This document shows positions 43,271 through 51,687 of a stretch of DNA of 64,000 nt, piece by piece. This DNA is from Palsa-504 sp963847965 (GTDB lineage Bacteria; Actinomycetota; Actinomycetes; Streptosporangiales; Streptosporangiaceae), in contig CAWKCG010000027.1 in the NCBI GenBank assembly GCA_963847965.1, positions 62,001 to 126,000 on the forward strand, given 5' to 3'. The first letter of the stretch is position 1. Every line of letters starts with the position of its first letter. The position numbers and the translations under genes are program-made. The notes beneath the pieces are model-generated. The model had not been told where the DNA came from and made no database searches. It saw only the letters and a program-made list of their open reading frames with translations.

Positions 43271-43790
43271 TCAGTCGTCGTCGGAGTCGTCGTCCTCGGA
43301 GTCGTCGTCCTCGGAGCGGATGTCGTAGTCGTCTTCCTCGACGACGTGCATGGCCGCCTCCTCGGCGGTGGCCGCGCCGCCGTCGATTCCGACGTCGGTG
43401 GCCAGCAGATCGGTCACGTAGACCGGGTGGGCTCCCTCGTCAGGGGCCACCAGCGCCGGCCCGCGGGTCGGGGCCGTCGTCGAGCAGGAGGCCGTCCTCG
43501 TCCTCGTCCCCGGCGTCCTCGTCGTCGGTGTCCTCCTCGTCCTCCTCGTCCTCCTCCTCTTCGAGGGCGTCGAGGGTGACGTCGGGCTCCTCTTCGGCCA
43601 GCAGCTCGTCCAGGGACTCGCTTTGCTGGCCGCCGGACCTGATCTCGCCGGTCCACCGCTCCGGCGGGGCGACGCCGCTGTCCAGCGGGTCGTAGCTGCC
43701 CGGCTCCCCGATGAGCGTGTCCGATGCGTCCTCGACCTCATAGTCCTCAAGGTCCTGCGACTCGTGCGGGGTTTCGTCTCTGTCGCTCAT
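43271..43790 (-). pseudogene. DUF5709 acidic protein with one frameshift
   Basis: From ATG 43788-43790: MSDRDETPHESQDLEDYEVE, then PERWTGEIRSGGQQSESLDE and a long Asp/Glu tract. Near 43455 the frame must drop one base; the other frame then gives ALVAPDEGAHPVYVTDLLAT and DVGIDGGAATAEEAAMHVVE, the conserved end of DUF5709, followed by an acidic tail. Start to stop is a multiple of three plus one. The start overlaps the SDR stop (TGATG). Function unknown; highly acidic and probably disordered. Confidence 0.78.
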
Positions 43791-44590
43791 CAGCGGGCCG
43801 CCCATATTCCGCCGTCGACGGGGATGACGGCACCTGTCACGTAGGCCGAGCCGCGGCCGGCCAGGAAGACGGCCACGCCGGCCATGTCGTCGGGCCGGCC
43901 GATGCGGCCCAGCGGGGATTCGGCGGCGATCTGGTCGCCCATCTCGGCCAGGGCCACCGCCATCATCTTGGACTCGAACGGGCCGGGCGCCACGGCGTTG
44001 ACGGTGATGTGCCGCGGGCCGAGCTCGCGGGCCAGCACCCGGGTGAGCTGGTGCAGGCCGGCCTTGCTCGCCGCGTAGGAGTAGGTGTGGAACTCCGGCA
44101 CCCGGAACCCGTCGATGCTGCCCACGTTGATCACCCGGGCCGGGTCGTCGGCGGTCGCCGCCGCCTCGAGCAGCGGCAGGAACGCCCGGGTGAGGTAGAA
44201 CGGCGTCTTGAGGTTCAGGTCCACGACCTTGTCCCAGCCCACGGCCGGGAACTCCGCGAGCGGCGCGGCCCAGTTGGTCCCGGCGTTGTTGACCAGGACG
44301 TGCACGCCCTCTTCGGACCGGGCGACCTCGCCGGCCAGCCGGGCGCATTCCTCCTCGCGGGCCAGGTCGGCGGGCACCGATATCACCGTGCCGTACTTCG
44401 CGAGCTCCTCGACCGCGGCCTGGCCCGCCTCGGCCTTGCGCGAGCTGACGTAGACCGACGCCCCCGCCTGCAGCAGGCCGCGCGCCATCATCAGGCCGAT
44501 CCCTCGGGTCCCGCCGGAGACGACGGCGACCTTGCCGGTGAGATCGAACAGGTACACGGGACCCTCCGAGTCCGTGAGCTTGGCGCTCAT
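43790..44590 (-). CDS. SDR-family oxidoreductase
   Basis: 266 residues, classical short-chain dehydrogenase. VAVVSGGTRGIGLMMARGLL binds NAD(P), LVNNAG is the structural motif, SIDGFRVPEFHTYSYAASKA has the Ser and YxxxK, and the end PVDGGIWAA is typical. Closest in style to gluconate 5-dehydrogenase or 3-oxoacyl reductases, but the substrate is unknown. It follows livF by 48 nt and is probably part of the transport operon. Two 14-bp tandem copies of tgccttcgaggc sit over its ribosome site (44594-44621). Confidence 0.85.
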   Translation of the reverse strand: MSAKLTDSEGPVYLFDLTGKVAVVSGGTRGIGLMMARGLLQAGASVYVSSRKAEAGQAAVEELAKYGTVISVPADLAREEECARLAGEVARSEEGVHVLVNNAGTNWAAPLAEFPAVGWDKVVDLNLKTPFYLTRAFLPLLEAAATADDPARVINVGSIDGFRVPEFHTYSYAASKAGLHQLTRVLARELGPRHITVNAVAPGPFESKMMAVALAEMGDQIAAESPLGRIGRPDDMAGVAVFLAGRGSAYVTGAVIPVDGGIWAAR

Positions 44591-44638
44591 GGCATTGCCT
44601 TCGAGGCACTGCCTTCGAGGCATTGTAGGCCCTGGCCC

Positions 44639-45449
44639 CTAGGGCGTTTGCGGGGCCTGCGGGACGGCGCCGAAGAACGACTCGGTGAACTCCTGGCTGG
44701 CGGAAAGGCGCGCGGGGGTGTCGGCCATCAGGACCTGGCCGCCGCCGAGCACGTAGGTGTAGTCGGAGATGGCCAGTACCGCCCTGGCCCGCTGCTCGAC
44801 GACGAGCACCGCGGCGCCGGCCTCGGCCAGCGCCCTGACGTGCCCGTTGAGCAGTTCGGTCGCCACCTGCGGGGCGAGGTTCGCGGTCGGCTCGTCCAGC
44901 AGGAACACCGAAGGTTCGAGCATCAGCACCCGCCCCATGGCCAGCATCTTGCGCTCGCCGCCGCTCAGCCGGCCCGCCCGCCGGGTCAGCATGCCGCCGA
45001 GCCTGGGGAAGATGCCGGTCACGCGCTCGACGGCCGCGGCTACCTGCTGGCCGGCCAGCAGGTAGCCGCCCATCTCCAGGTTCTCCCGCACGGTCAGCGG
45101 CGCGAACACGTCGTCGACCTGCGGCACGTACCCCACCCCGGCGCGCGCCACCTCCTCCGGCGGCAGGCCGGAGATGTCACGGTCCCCGACGAACACGTGG
45201 CCGGAAGAAAGCCTGATCACGCCGGTCAGCGCCTTGAGCAGGGTGGATTTTCCGGAGCCGTTCGGGCCGACGACGGACGTGACGGTGCCAGGGTCGACCG
45301 CGACCGAGACGCCGTGGATGATGTCCCCGGCGCCGTAACCGGCGCGGATATCCTCCGCGCGGAGCGCGGGCTGTGCTGCCTCGGGGGGACGACCCCCCAG
45401 ACCCCCCCGCGTCCGGGGGGACCCAGCCCCCCGGACCTGCCTTGGTCAC
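44639..45449 (-). pseudogene. livF: LivF-type ABC ATPase, 5' frameshift in a C7 tract
   Basis: Second ATPase of a branched-chain-amino-acid-type importer. The ATPase reads LRAEDIRAGYGAGDIIHGVS, VVGPNGSGKSTLL (Walker A), LSGGERKMLAMGRVLMLEPS (signature) and LLDEPTANLAP (Walker B). In this frame there is no ATG, GTG or TTG between the livG stop and Walker A. The natural start is the GTG at 45447-45449, which overlaps the livG stop (GTGA) but lies in another frame. Deleting one base from the C7 run at 45402-45408 would join them as MTKAGPGGWVPPDAGG then LGGRPPEAAQPALRAED. The segment between is repeat copy C. As written, only a fragment from GTG 45220, lacking Walker A, can be made. Confidence 0.85.
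45370..45437 (+). repeat. G6/C6 palindromic repeat, copy C, over the livF start
   Basis: Begins GCTGTGCTGCCTCGGGGGGA, then CGACCCCCC, a C7 run, CGCGTCC, G6, CCCAG, C6, GGACC. The left end matches copies A and B base for base apart from four variable positions; the right part is shorter. It lies antisense to livF and occupies its first ~25 codons. Confidence 0.85.
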
Positions 45450-47386
45450 CCGACAAGGTAGGCCTCCACCACTTCGGGGCGGGCGCGCAGGTCGGCCATG
45501 GTCCCGGAGGCGAGCACGACGCCTTCGGCCATCATGATCACCGGGTCGCAGAACTCGTCCATGATGGCCAGCTCGTGCTCCACCATGAGGATCGTCATAC
45601 CCTCGGCGGTCAGGTCGAGCAAGTGCCCGCCGATCTGGCGCGCGAGCCGCGGGTGCACCCCGGCCATCGGCTCGTCGAGCAGCAGCATCGTCGGCTCGGT
45701 CATCAGCGCGCGCATGATCTCGGTGAGCCTGCGCTGACCGCCGCTCAGGTCGCCGCCGTAGGTGTCCGCGTGGCTGGACAGGCCGAACCGGTTGAGCAGC
45801 GCCCGCGCGCGGGCGATCGCGGCGTCCTCATCCCGCCGCCAGTACCGCCGGCCGCGCAGCGCGCCGGCGAGGGAGTCGCCGCGGTTGCCCGGCGCCGCGC
45901 TGAGCAGGTTCTCCATCACGGTCAGCCGCTTGAACTCGCTGGCCAGCTGGAACGTCCGCACCAGCCCCATCCGCGCCCGGCGGTAGGCGGGCACGGCGGT
46001 GACGTCGGTCCCCTCGTAGATCACCTGCCCGGAGGTGACCCCGATCGTGCCGGCCAGCATGCCGAGCAGGGTGGACTTGCCCGCGCCGTTGGGCCCGATC
46101 AGGCCGGTGAGGGTGCCGCGCCGCACGTCGATGGACACCCCGGCGACCGCGCGCACTCCGCCGAAATCGCGGACCAGGTCCACCGTGCGGAGCACGACGT
46201 CGCCGCCGGAGGTCCCCGGCTCAGGGACGGCGGGCGGCGCGCTGCCGCCGGCGGCTGAGTGGACGACAGGGGGGCGGAGGGAACCGGGGCGGAGGGAACC
46301 GGGGCGGACGACAGGGGGGCGCGCGGCGGAAGCGCCACCGGCGCCCGCCACCTGGGGCGTCCAAGGCCATGTGGAGAGGGTGACCACGTCTTCGTTCGGC
46401 ATATTGGCGGACGTGACGAGCGGCGGACCCGCGCCTATCTTGCGGCGGCGCTCGGGCAGCACGCCCTGCGGGCGGAACCAGAGGAACACCAGGATCAGCA
46501 GGCCGATCGCCACCCACTGCAGGTCCTCGACGAGGCCGGGCGGGCCGAACGGGGGGATGTACCTGGTGGCTTCCTCGAAGCCGACGGGCACGAGGATCGC
46601 GCCGAGCACGGCGCCGGGATGGCTGCCGGAACCGCCGATGATCACGGCCGCGAACAGCACGATCGTCTCCGCGTAGCCCCACGCCGACGGGGCCCACAGG
46701 TTGATGTACCCGACCAGGACCGCGCCGCTCAGGCCGGCCAGCGCACCGCCGAGCACGAGCACGGCGGCGCGCTGGGCGAGCAGGTTCTTGCCCAGCGAGT
46801 CGGCCACCAGGTCGTTGTCGCGCATGGCCCGCAGCGACCGGCCGTAGGGCGACTCGGTCACCCGCCGCACCAGCAGGTACGCCCCGACCGCGAGCAGCAG
46901 CGCGCCCGCCGCGTACACCCACTGGTAGCCCGTCGACTGCGGGTTGTACTCGCCCTGCAGCGGCGAGGGCACCAGGGACACGCCCGCGGCGCCGTTCAGG
47001 AACGGCCGGTAGTTCGTGACCAGCAGGTTGAACATGACCGCGGTGACGAGCAGGCCCACGGCCGCGAAGTCGCCGCGCAGCCGCCGGCCGACCAGGAAGG
47101 TGAACGGCAGCGCGACAAGCCCGCCGACGATCGCGCCGCCGATCAGGGGGACGGGGAACGGGAGGTTCCACCCCCCGATGTAGGACTGGAAGCCGCCGTT
47201 GGCGGACTGATTGGGCAGCGACAAGATCGCCGCCGTGTACGCGCCTGCCGCCTGGAAGATGATGAAGCCGAAGTTGGTGACCCCGGCGACGCCGAACTGC
47301 TGGCTCAGGCCGAGGCAGGCGATGATGTCGACGCCCGCGTAGATCAGCAGGTTGAGCAGGTAGAACAGCTGCGCGCTGGTCATCAC
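45446..47386 (-). CDS. livM-livG: Fused LivM permease and LivG ATPase
   Basis: 646 residues joining two normally separate subunits. Residues about 1-320 are the LivM permease: QFGVAGVTNFGFIIFQAAGA, ESPYGRSLRAMRDNDLVADS, GLLILVFLWFRPQGVLPERR. A linker of about 75 residues contains RPGSLRPGSLRPPVV, a short tandem repeat. From about 395 the LivG ATPase follows: LIGPNGAGKSTLLGMLAGTI, YGGDLSGGQRRLTEIMRALM, LLLDEPMAGVHP and the LivG-type end MAEGVVLASGTMADLRARPE. The start overlaps the livH stop (ATGA) and the stop overlaps livF (GTGA), so subunits were coupled in translation. Confidence 0.92.
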   Translation of the reverse strand: MMTSAQLFYLLNLLIYAGVDIIACLGLSQQFGVAGVTNFGFIIFQAAGAYTAAILSLPNQSANGGFQSYIGGWNLPFPVPLIGGAIVGGLVALPFTFLVGRRLRGDFAAVGLLVTAVMFNLLVTNYRPFLNGAAGVSLVPSPLQGEYNPQSTGYQWVYAAGALLLAVGAYLLVRRVTESPYGRSLRAMRDNDLVADSLGKNLLAQRAAVLVLGGALAGLSGAVLVGYINLWAPSAWGYAETIVLFAAVIIGGSGSHPGAVLGAILVPVGFEEATRYIPPFGPPGLVEDLQWVAIGLLILVFLWFRPQGVLPERRRKIGAGPPLVTSANMPNEDVVTLSTWPWTPQVAGAGGASAARPPVVRPGSLRPGSLRPPVVHSAAGGSAPPAVPEPGTSGGDVVLRTVDLVRDFGGVRAVAGVSIDVRRGTLTGLIGPNGAGKSTLLGMLAGTIGVTSGQVIYEGTDVTAVPAYRRARMGLVRTFQLASEFKRLTVMENLLSAAPGNRGDSLAGALRGRRYWRRDEDAAIARARALLNRFGLSSHADTYGGDLSGGQRRLTEIMRALMTEPTMLLLDEPMAGVHPRLARQIGGHLLDLTAEGMTILMVEHELAIMDEFCDPVIMMAEGVVLASGTMADLRARPEVVEAYLVG

Positions 47387-48249
47387 GCCGTGACCCCGAG
47401 CAGGCCGCCTGGCCGCACCGCCATCATCACCAGCAGCACGGCGAAGGCGACGACGTCCTTGTAGGACGGCGTGATGTAGGCCGCGCTGATCTCGGTGGCG
47501 AGCCCGATGATCACGGCGCCGATCATGGCGCCGTAGGCCTGGCCGGGCCCGCCGAGGAAGACCGCGGCGAGGATCACGACCAGGAACAGGTCGGCGCTGG
47601 TCGCGCCGAAACTGCCCTCGTTGATCGCGAAAACGGTGCCGGCGATGCCGCAGAGCGCCCCGGTGAGCGCCCAGGTTACGGAGACGATCCGGTCCGTCCT
47701 GATGCCGCAGTTGCGGGCCAGCGAGCGGTTAGCCGACGTCGCGCGCATCGCCTTGCCGAGCTTGGTGTAGCGGAGCAGCACGTGCACGCCGGCCATCAGG
47801 ACGATGGACAGCCCGATGATCACGAACTCGACCGCGGTGAGGATCAGGCCGCCCGCCTGGACCGTCGGTCCCTGGCCCATCGTGTACGACACGTTGGTGC
47901 CGCCCACGATGCCCTGCAGCCCGAACTCGATGATGAGCGTCATCCCGAGCGAGACGATCACCAGCGTGATCGGCGCGCTGCCGCGGCGCTGGAACGGCGT
48001 GTAGATCCCCTTGTTGAGCAGGACCGACCCGACCGCCCCGGCCGCGGCAGCGGCCAGAATGCCTATCCACACGTTGACGCCGGCCTGGTTGACCGCGTAG
48101 GCGACGAACGCCGACGCGATCATCACCGCGCCGTAGGCGAGGTTCAGGACGTTGGTCACGGCGAACTGCATGGTGAACCCGACGGCCGCGATGGCCAGGA
48201 CCGCCGCGGTCACCAGGCCGAAGCCGAACGACGCGAGGAATAGGCTCAT
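47383..48249 (-). CDS. livH: LivH-type ABC permease
   Basis: 288 residues with about eight membrane helices. FTMQFAVTNVLNLAYGAVMI, RGSAPITLVIVSLGMTLIIE and LGKAMRATSANRSLARNCGI (the loop that contacts the ATPase) are family signatures, and VILAAVFLGGPGQAYGAMIG is the final conserved block. It forms the membrane channel with LivM. It begins 9 nt after the livK stop and overlaps the next gene by 4 nt. Confidence 0.93.
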   Translation of the reverse strand: MSLFLASFGFGLVTAAVLAIAAVGFTMQFAVTNVLNLAYGAVMIASAFVAYAVNQAGVNVWIGILAAAAAGAVGSVLLNKGIYTPFQRRGSAPITLVIVSLGMTLIIEFGLQGIVGGTNVSYTMGQGPTVQAGGLILTAVEFVIIGLSIVLMAGVHVLLRYTKLGKAMRATSANRSLARNCGIRTDRIVSVTWALTGALCGIAGTVFAINEGSFGATSADLFLVVILAAVFLGGPGQAYGAMIGAVIIGLATEISAAYITPSYKDVVAFAVLLVMMAVRPGGLLGVTA

Positions 48250-48258
48250 CGGCTTGCC

Positions 48259-49632
48259 TTACGACACCGCTCGCAGCTGCGCGGCGCTGATGCTTCCGGT
48301 GACCTGGACGGCGCCGGCGGCGCTGTACGCGTCGATCTGGAAGATGCCGGTGGAATCGTGGAAGGAGTCGAAGCTGGTCGGACCGCCCGGCCCCTCGTAG
48401 CGGATGGCCTTGCCCGCCTTGAGCGCGGCGAGCCCCTGCGCGTAGGAGTACACCACCTCGGCGCCCGGCGTGCCGTCGCCGATCGTGAGGATGTAGGGCG
48501 CGTACACGCTCGGCACGGTGGACTTCGCCTCGACCATCGCCAGCGCGGCCAGGTTGATCCCGTCGTAAAGGTGCACCGCGCCCGGCGCGGTCAGGTAGGT
48601 GGAGAAGTCACCGGAGCTGCCCACCTTGCCCTGCTCGGACATGATCGCGGTGTAGAACGGGGTGTACGCGGGCCCGCTGGTCTCGGTGACCAGGTTGTCG
48701 GCGTGGAAGCTGGTCGCCAGCGTGGACGCGCCGATCGCCGCCGCCACCGACTTGAACCAGTCAGGCGAGATGTCCGCCGACGTGCCGATGATCGGGATCA
48801 TCTTGCCGCCGTTGAGCTGCTTGACCTCGGAGAGGAACGTTGCGTCGGTCGGGCCGAGCGCCTCGGTGAAGATCACGTCCGGGTGGGCGGAGACGATCTT
48901 GTCCGCCTCGGTGCGGAAGGTGCTGGCCTGCAGGTTCAGCGTCTCGTTCGCCACCAGCGTCAGCCCGGCCTTGCTGATGGAGCTGATGGCCGGCGAGATG
49001 AACGTCTGGGACCCGATGTCGTTGCCGAACGCGAGCGCGATCTTCTTGTACCCCAGCTGCTGCGCGATCGCCACCATCGCGTAGGACTCCTCCAGGTCCG
49101 GCGGCACCAGGCGGAAGAAGTACGGGAAGTGGACGGAGTCGAACTCGGACTGGCCGGTCATGCAGAACGCCACCATCTTGTTCGCGTTGATGATCGGCAC
49201 CACGCTGGCCGCCTCGTCGGAGGTGCACCCGATGATGAGCGCCAGGTTCGACGTGGTGGCGAACAGCTGCCTGGTGGCGGGGACCGCGTCCGCCGGGTCG
49301 CCCCTGGTGTCGACCGGCTTGCAGGTGAGCTTGTGGCCGAGCACGCCGCCCGCGTTGTCGATGGCCGCGGTGGCGCCGTCGCAGGACACCAGGTAGGTCG
49401 GGCCGAGCGCGGCGTCCGGCCCGCTGAACGGCGCCAGGTCGGCGACGACGAGCGGGGTGCCCGAGCTGCTCGCGCCGCTGCTCGGCGTGCTGCTGCTCGA
49501 GCTGCTGCACGCGGCCAGCCCGACGGCGGCGAGCACCGCGGCGGCGAGCGCGACGGCGCGGCCCGCGTTCCCCGGCCTGCGTGGTGCTGGTCTAGCTGGT
49601 CTGTGTGTTCTCCGGGTGGTCAACATGATCAT
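48259..49632 (-). CDS. ABC transporter substrate-binding lipoprotein (Liv/Leu-Ile-Val family)
   Basis: 457 residues. A Tat/Sec-style basic N-terminus, a hydrophobic core AVALAAAVLAAVGLAACSS with the lipobox LAAC at about residue 42, then a Ser-rich linker and a Peripla_BP_6 domain (LVVADLAPFSGPDAALGP, DNAGGVLGHKLTCKPVDTRG). Exported and anchored outside the membrane; binds the imported solute. Many family members bind aromatic or organic acids rather than amino acids, which would suit the neighbouring FAH hydrolase. The first ATG at 49632 was used; a second ATG two codons later is possible. Confidence 0.92.
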   Translation of the reverse strand: MIMLTTRRTHRPARPAPRRPGNAGRAVALAAAVLAAVGLAACSSSSSSTPSSGASSSGTPLVVADLAPFSGPDAALGPTYLVSCDGATAAIDNAGGVLGHKLTCKPVDTRGDPADAVPATRQLFATTSNLALIIGCTSDEAASVVPIINANKMVAFCMTGQSEFDSVHFPYFFRLVPPDLEESYAMVAIAQQLGYKKIALAFGNDIGSQTFISPAISSISKAGLTLVANETLNLQASTFRTEADKIVSAHPDVIFTEALGPTDATFLSEVKQLNGGKMIPIIGTSADISPDWFKSVAAAIGASTLATSFHADNLVTETSGPAYTPFYTAIMSEQGKVGSSGDFSTYLTAPGAVHLYDGINLAALAMVEAKSTVPSVYAPYILTIGDGTPGAEVVYSYAQGLAALKAGKAIRYEGPGGPTSFDSFHDSTGIFQIDAYSAAGAVQVTGSISAAQLRAVS

Positions 49633-49695
49633 CCCCTCTGCGGGTGAGAGTCGTGCCAGAGCGCGGCCGGCCAGTGGGCACGGATGGACCCTTGG

Positions 49696-50601
49696 CTACA
49701 GGCCGCCGGGATAGGCGCTCGGCCGCCACCGCCATCCGGAGCGGTCGCCCTCCTCGGCGACCACGCGGTTGCGGATGGTGCCAATGCCTTCGATCGTGAT
49801 CTCGATAACATCGCCCGGCCTGAGCCAGACGGGGGGGTTGCGGGCGAAGCCGACGCCTGCGGGCGTCCCGGTGGCGATGACGTCGCCCGGCCTCAGCGTG
49901 GTGAACGAGGAGAAGAACTCGACGGAGCTCGGCACGTCCACGAGCATCTGCGAGGTCCGCGCCGACTGCATGACCTGGCCGTTGAGCACCGTGGTGAGCG
50001 CCACGTCAGAGATGTCGACCTCGTCGGGCGTGACGATCTCGGGGCCGATGGGCATGGTCCCGTCGAAGTTCTTCCCCGGCGTCCACTGGGTGCCGGCCCG
50101 CTGCCAGTCCCGCACCGACGCGTCGTTCAGCACGGTGAACCCGGCGATCGCGTCGATCGCCTTGCTGGCCGGGACGTAGCGTCCGCCGGCGCCGATCACG
50201 ACGCCGAGCTCGCCTTCATAGTCGAACGATTCGGTCAGGGCGGGCTTGATCAGATCCGCATAGGGGCCCAGGAGCGTCTGGTGGCCGCGGACGAACGTAT
50301 CCGGCCAGGTCGGCACGGCGCGGCCGCCCTCGAGCGCGTGGTCGGCGTAGTTCAGGCCGAGGCACAAGATCCGCCCTGGGTCCGGAACCGCGGGGCCGAA
50401 ATCTGACGGCCGGTATTCGCGGCCGTCCCGGTCCTGCAGCGCGCGGGCGGCGTCCGTCGCCGCCGGGCCGGCGGCGATGAATGACCCGAACAACGCGTAC
50501 CTCGCCTCGCCGGTCGCCTCGCCGATGTCGACGTACCCGCCCCCGTGCGCCCGTACGTGCAAGCGCGGTCCGCTGCTAGTGATCAGGGTGGCGAGTCTCA
50601 C
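49696..50601 (-). CDS. Fumarylacetoacetate hydrolase family protein
   Basis: 301 residues. ILCLGLNYADHALEGGRAVP, FDYEGELGVVIGAGGRYVPA with the metal-binding Glu pair, FTVLNDASVRDWQ with the Asp, and DVIATGTPAGVGFARNPPVW are FAH-superfamily landmarks. Members cleave or decarboxylate beta-diketo or hydroxymuconate-type acids during aromatic breakdown. The GTG start at 50601 follows AAGGAG by eight bases; the open frame before it is untranslated. It heads the operon with livK (63 nt downstream) and faces the GntR gene. Confidence 0.9.
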   Translation of the reverse strand: MRLATLITSSGPRLHVRAHGGGYVDIGEATGEARYALFGSFIAAGPAATDAARALQDRDGREYRPSDFGPAVPDPGRILCLGLNYADHALEGGRAVPTWPDTFVRGHQTLLGPYADLIKPALTESFDYEGELGVVIGAGGRYVPASKAIDAIAGFTVLNDASVRDWQRAGTQWTPGKNFDGTMPIGPEIVTPDEVDISDVALTTVLNGQVMQSARTSQMLVDVPSSVEFFSSFTTLRPGDVIATGTPAGVGFARNPPVWLRPGDVIEITIEGIGTIRNRVVAEEGDRSGWRWRPSAYPGGL

Positions 50602-50757
50602 GAGCCAAATCTCCTTGTCACGTCGTTTCGGCTCTGCTCTGGCCCAGACCAACGGCCTAGACCATTTTGGTTCTTGAGAATGATTGGTTTCTAGCAGTTG
50701 ATCCGCTGATCATAGGCATGATGGAGGCGCGAGGTCAATGCGTGACATCTCGTGGAA

Positions 50758-50783
50758 TTGGTGCGAGAATCGTCTCGCACCAA
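50758..50783. promoter_or_regulatory. Perfect palindrome, likely GntR operator
   Basis: TTGGTGCGAGA (50758-50768), ATCG, TCTCGCACCAA (50773-50783): 11-bp arms without mismatch in the divergent promoter region between the FAH/liv operon and the GntR gene, 21 bp before the latter's start. Position and symmetry fit an autoregulatory operator. Confidence 0.75.
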
Positions 50784-50803
50784 CTATTGGTTGGATTGGT
50801 TGA

Positions 50804-51583
50804 ATGGCACCAGGTGACACCTCGGCGCTGCGGCGCCGAGCGCTCGCGGCGCTGATCCTCGCGGAGTCCCAGCGAGGCGGCGCGGGCCGCGGGGCGCGCC
50901 TGCCCACCGAGCGGCAGCTGGCCACCGATCTCGGGGTCTCCCGGTCGGCCATCAGGCACGCCATGGCCGTGCTGCAGGCCGAGGGGCACGTGTCCCGCGA
51001 GGTGGGCCGGGGCACGTTCCTCCGCGGCGACGCGGAGGGCACCGGTCCCGACCCGGCCACGGGCCAGGACCCGGCCGCGGGCCAGGACCCGGCCGCGGGC
51101 GGTGAGCAGCTTCCCGCGGCGGGCGGGTTCTCCGGGCCCGACGGCCTGTCCGGGTCCGACGACTACGCCCCCGCCGACGTGATCATGGTCAGGCGGCTGT
51201 TCGAGCCGAACGCCATGTCCCTGGTCGTGGCCTGGGCGACCGCCCGTGACTTCGCCGAGATGGATCGCTGCCTGCGCGGCGGTGAGCGCGCCGCGGACCA
51301 CGACGAGTTCGAGGTCTGGGACGCGGCGCTGCACCGGTCGCTCATCGCGGCCACGCGCAGCCCGCTCCTCATCCGGCTGTACGCGGAGGTGGAGCGGGCC
51401 CGGCACGGGCGGATGTGGGGCGACCTGAAGCGGCGCAGCGCCTCGGCCGGCCGGCGGGACGAATACCGCCGCGACCACGCGGAGATCGTGGCCGCGCTGC
51501 GCCAGCGCGACGCGGAGGGGGCCACGGCGGCGATGCGGACGCACCTGGCCCGGGTCTCGCGGCACCTGCTCGGCACCGAGTAA
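50804..51583 (+). CDS. FadR-type GntR transcription regulator
   Basis: 259 residues. Winged helix at about 1-75 (LPTERQLATDLGVSRSAIRH, MAVLQAEGHVSREVGRGTFL), a linker with a tandem DPAAGQDPAAGQ repeat at about 85-100, then an all-helical FCD domain (MVRRLFEPNAMSLVVAWATA, WDAALHRSLIAATRSPLLI with metal-site His, and DHAEIVAALRQRDAEGATAA). FCD regulators bind organic acids. It is divergent from the FAH/liv operon and probably controls it through the palindrome just upstream. Confidence 0.92.
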   Translation: MAPGDTSALRRRALAALILAESQRGGAGRGARLPTERQLATDLGVSRSAIRHAMAVLQAEGHVSREVGRGTFLRGDAEGTGPDPATGQDPAAGQDPAAGGEQLPAAGGFSGPDGLSGSDDYAPADVIMVRRLFEPNAMSLVVAWATARDFAEMDRCLRGGERAADHDEFEVWDAALHRSLIAATRSPLLIRLYAEVERARHGRMWGDLKRRSASAGRRDEYRRDHAEIVAALRQRDAEGATAAMRTHLARVSRHLLGTE

Positions 51584-51687
51584 CCGGGGGGGCCGGCGCC
51601 CGGGCTGGGACGGCTCCAGGCCGTGGCGGCGGTGGCGAGGGGCCGGCCAGGACTGCGAGGGGCCGGCAGGCGCGGCTGCCGCCGGGG

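Noticed and set aside
43500..43560. GAC/GAG tract as an independent simple-sequence repeat or CRISPR-like array
   Set aside because: It is the acidic Asp/Glu tract of DUF5709; unit length is irregular.
39679..43695. One 1338-residue protein spanning pep2 and glgB
   Set aside because: Its first 467 residues lie over pep2 in the wrong frame; only the GlgB part from 41080 is real.
46259..47464. 401-residue plus-strand frame opposite livM-livG
   Set aside because: His/Arg/Asp-rich shadow of the permease-ATPase codons.
50653..50803. Extra N-terminal codons of the FAH protein from 50652
   Set aside because: The GTG at 50601 has a good ribosome site (AAGGAG) and begins the family-like sequence; upstream codons are Lys/Arg-rich leader.
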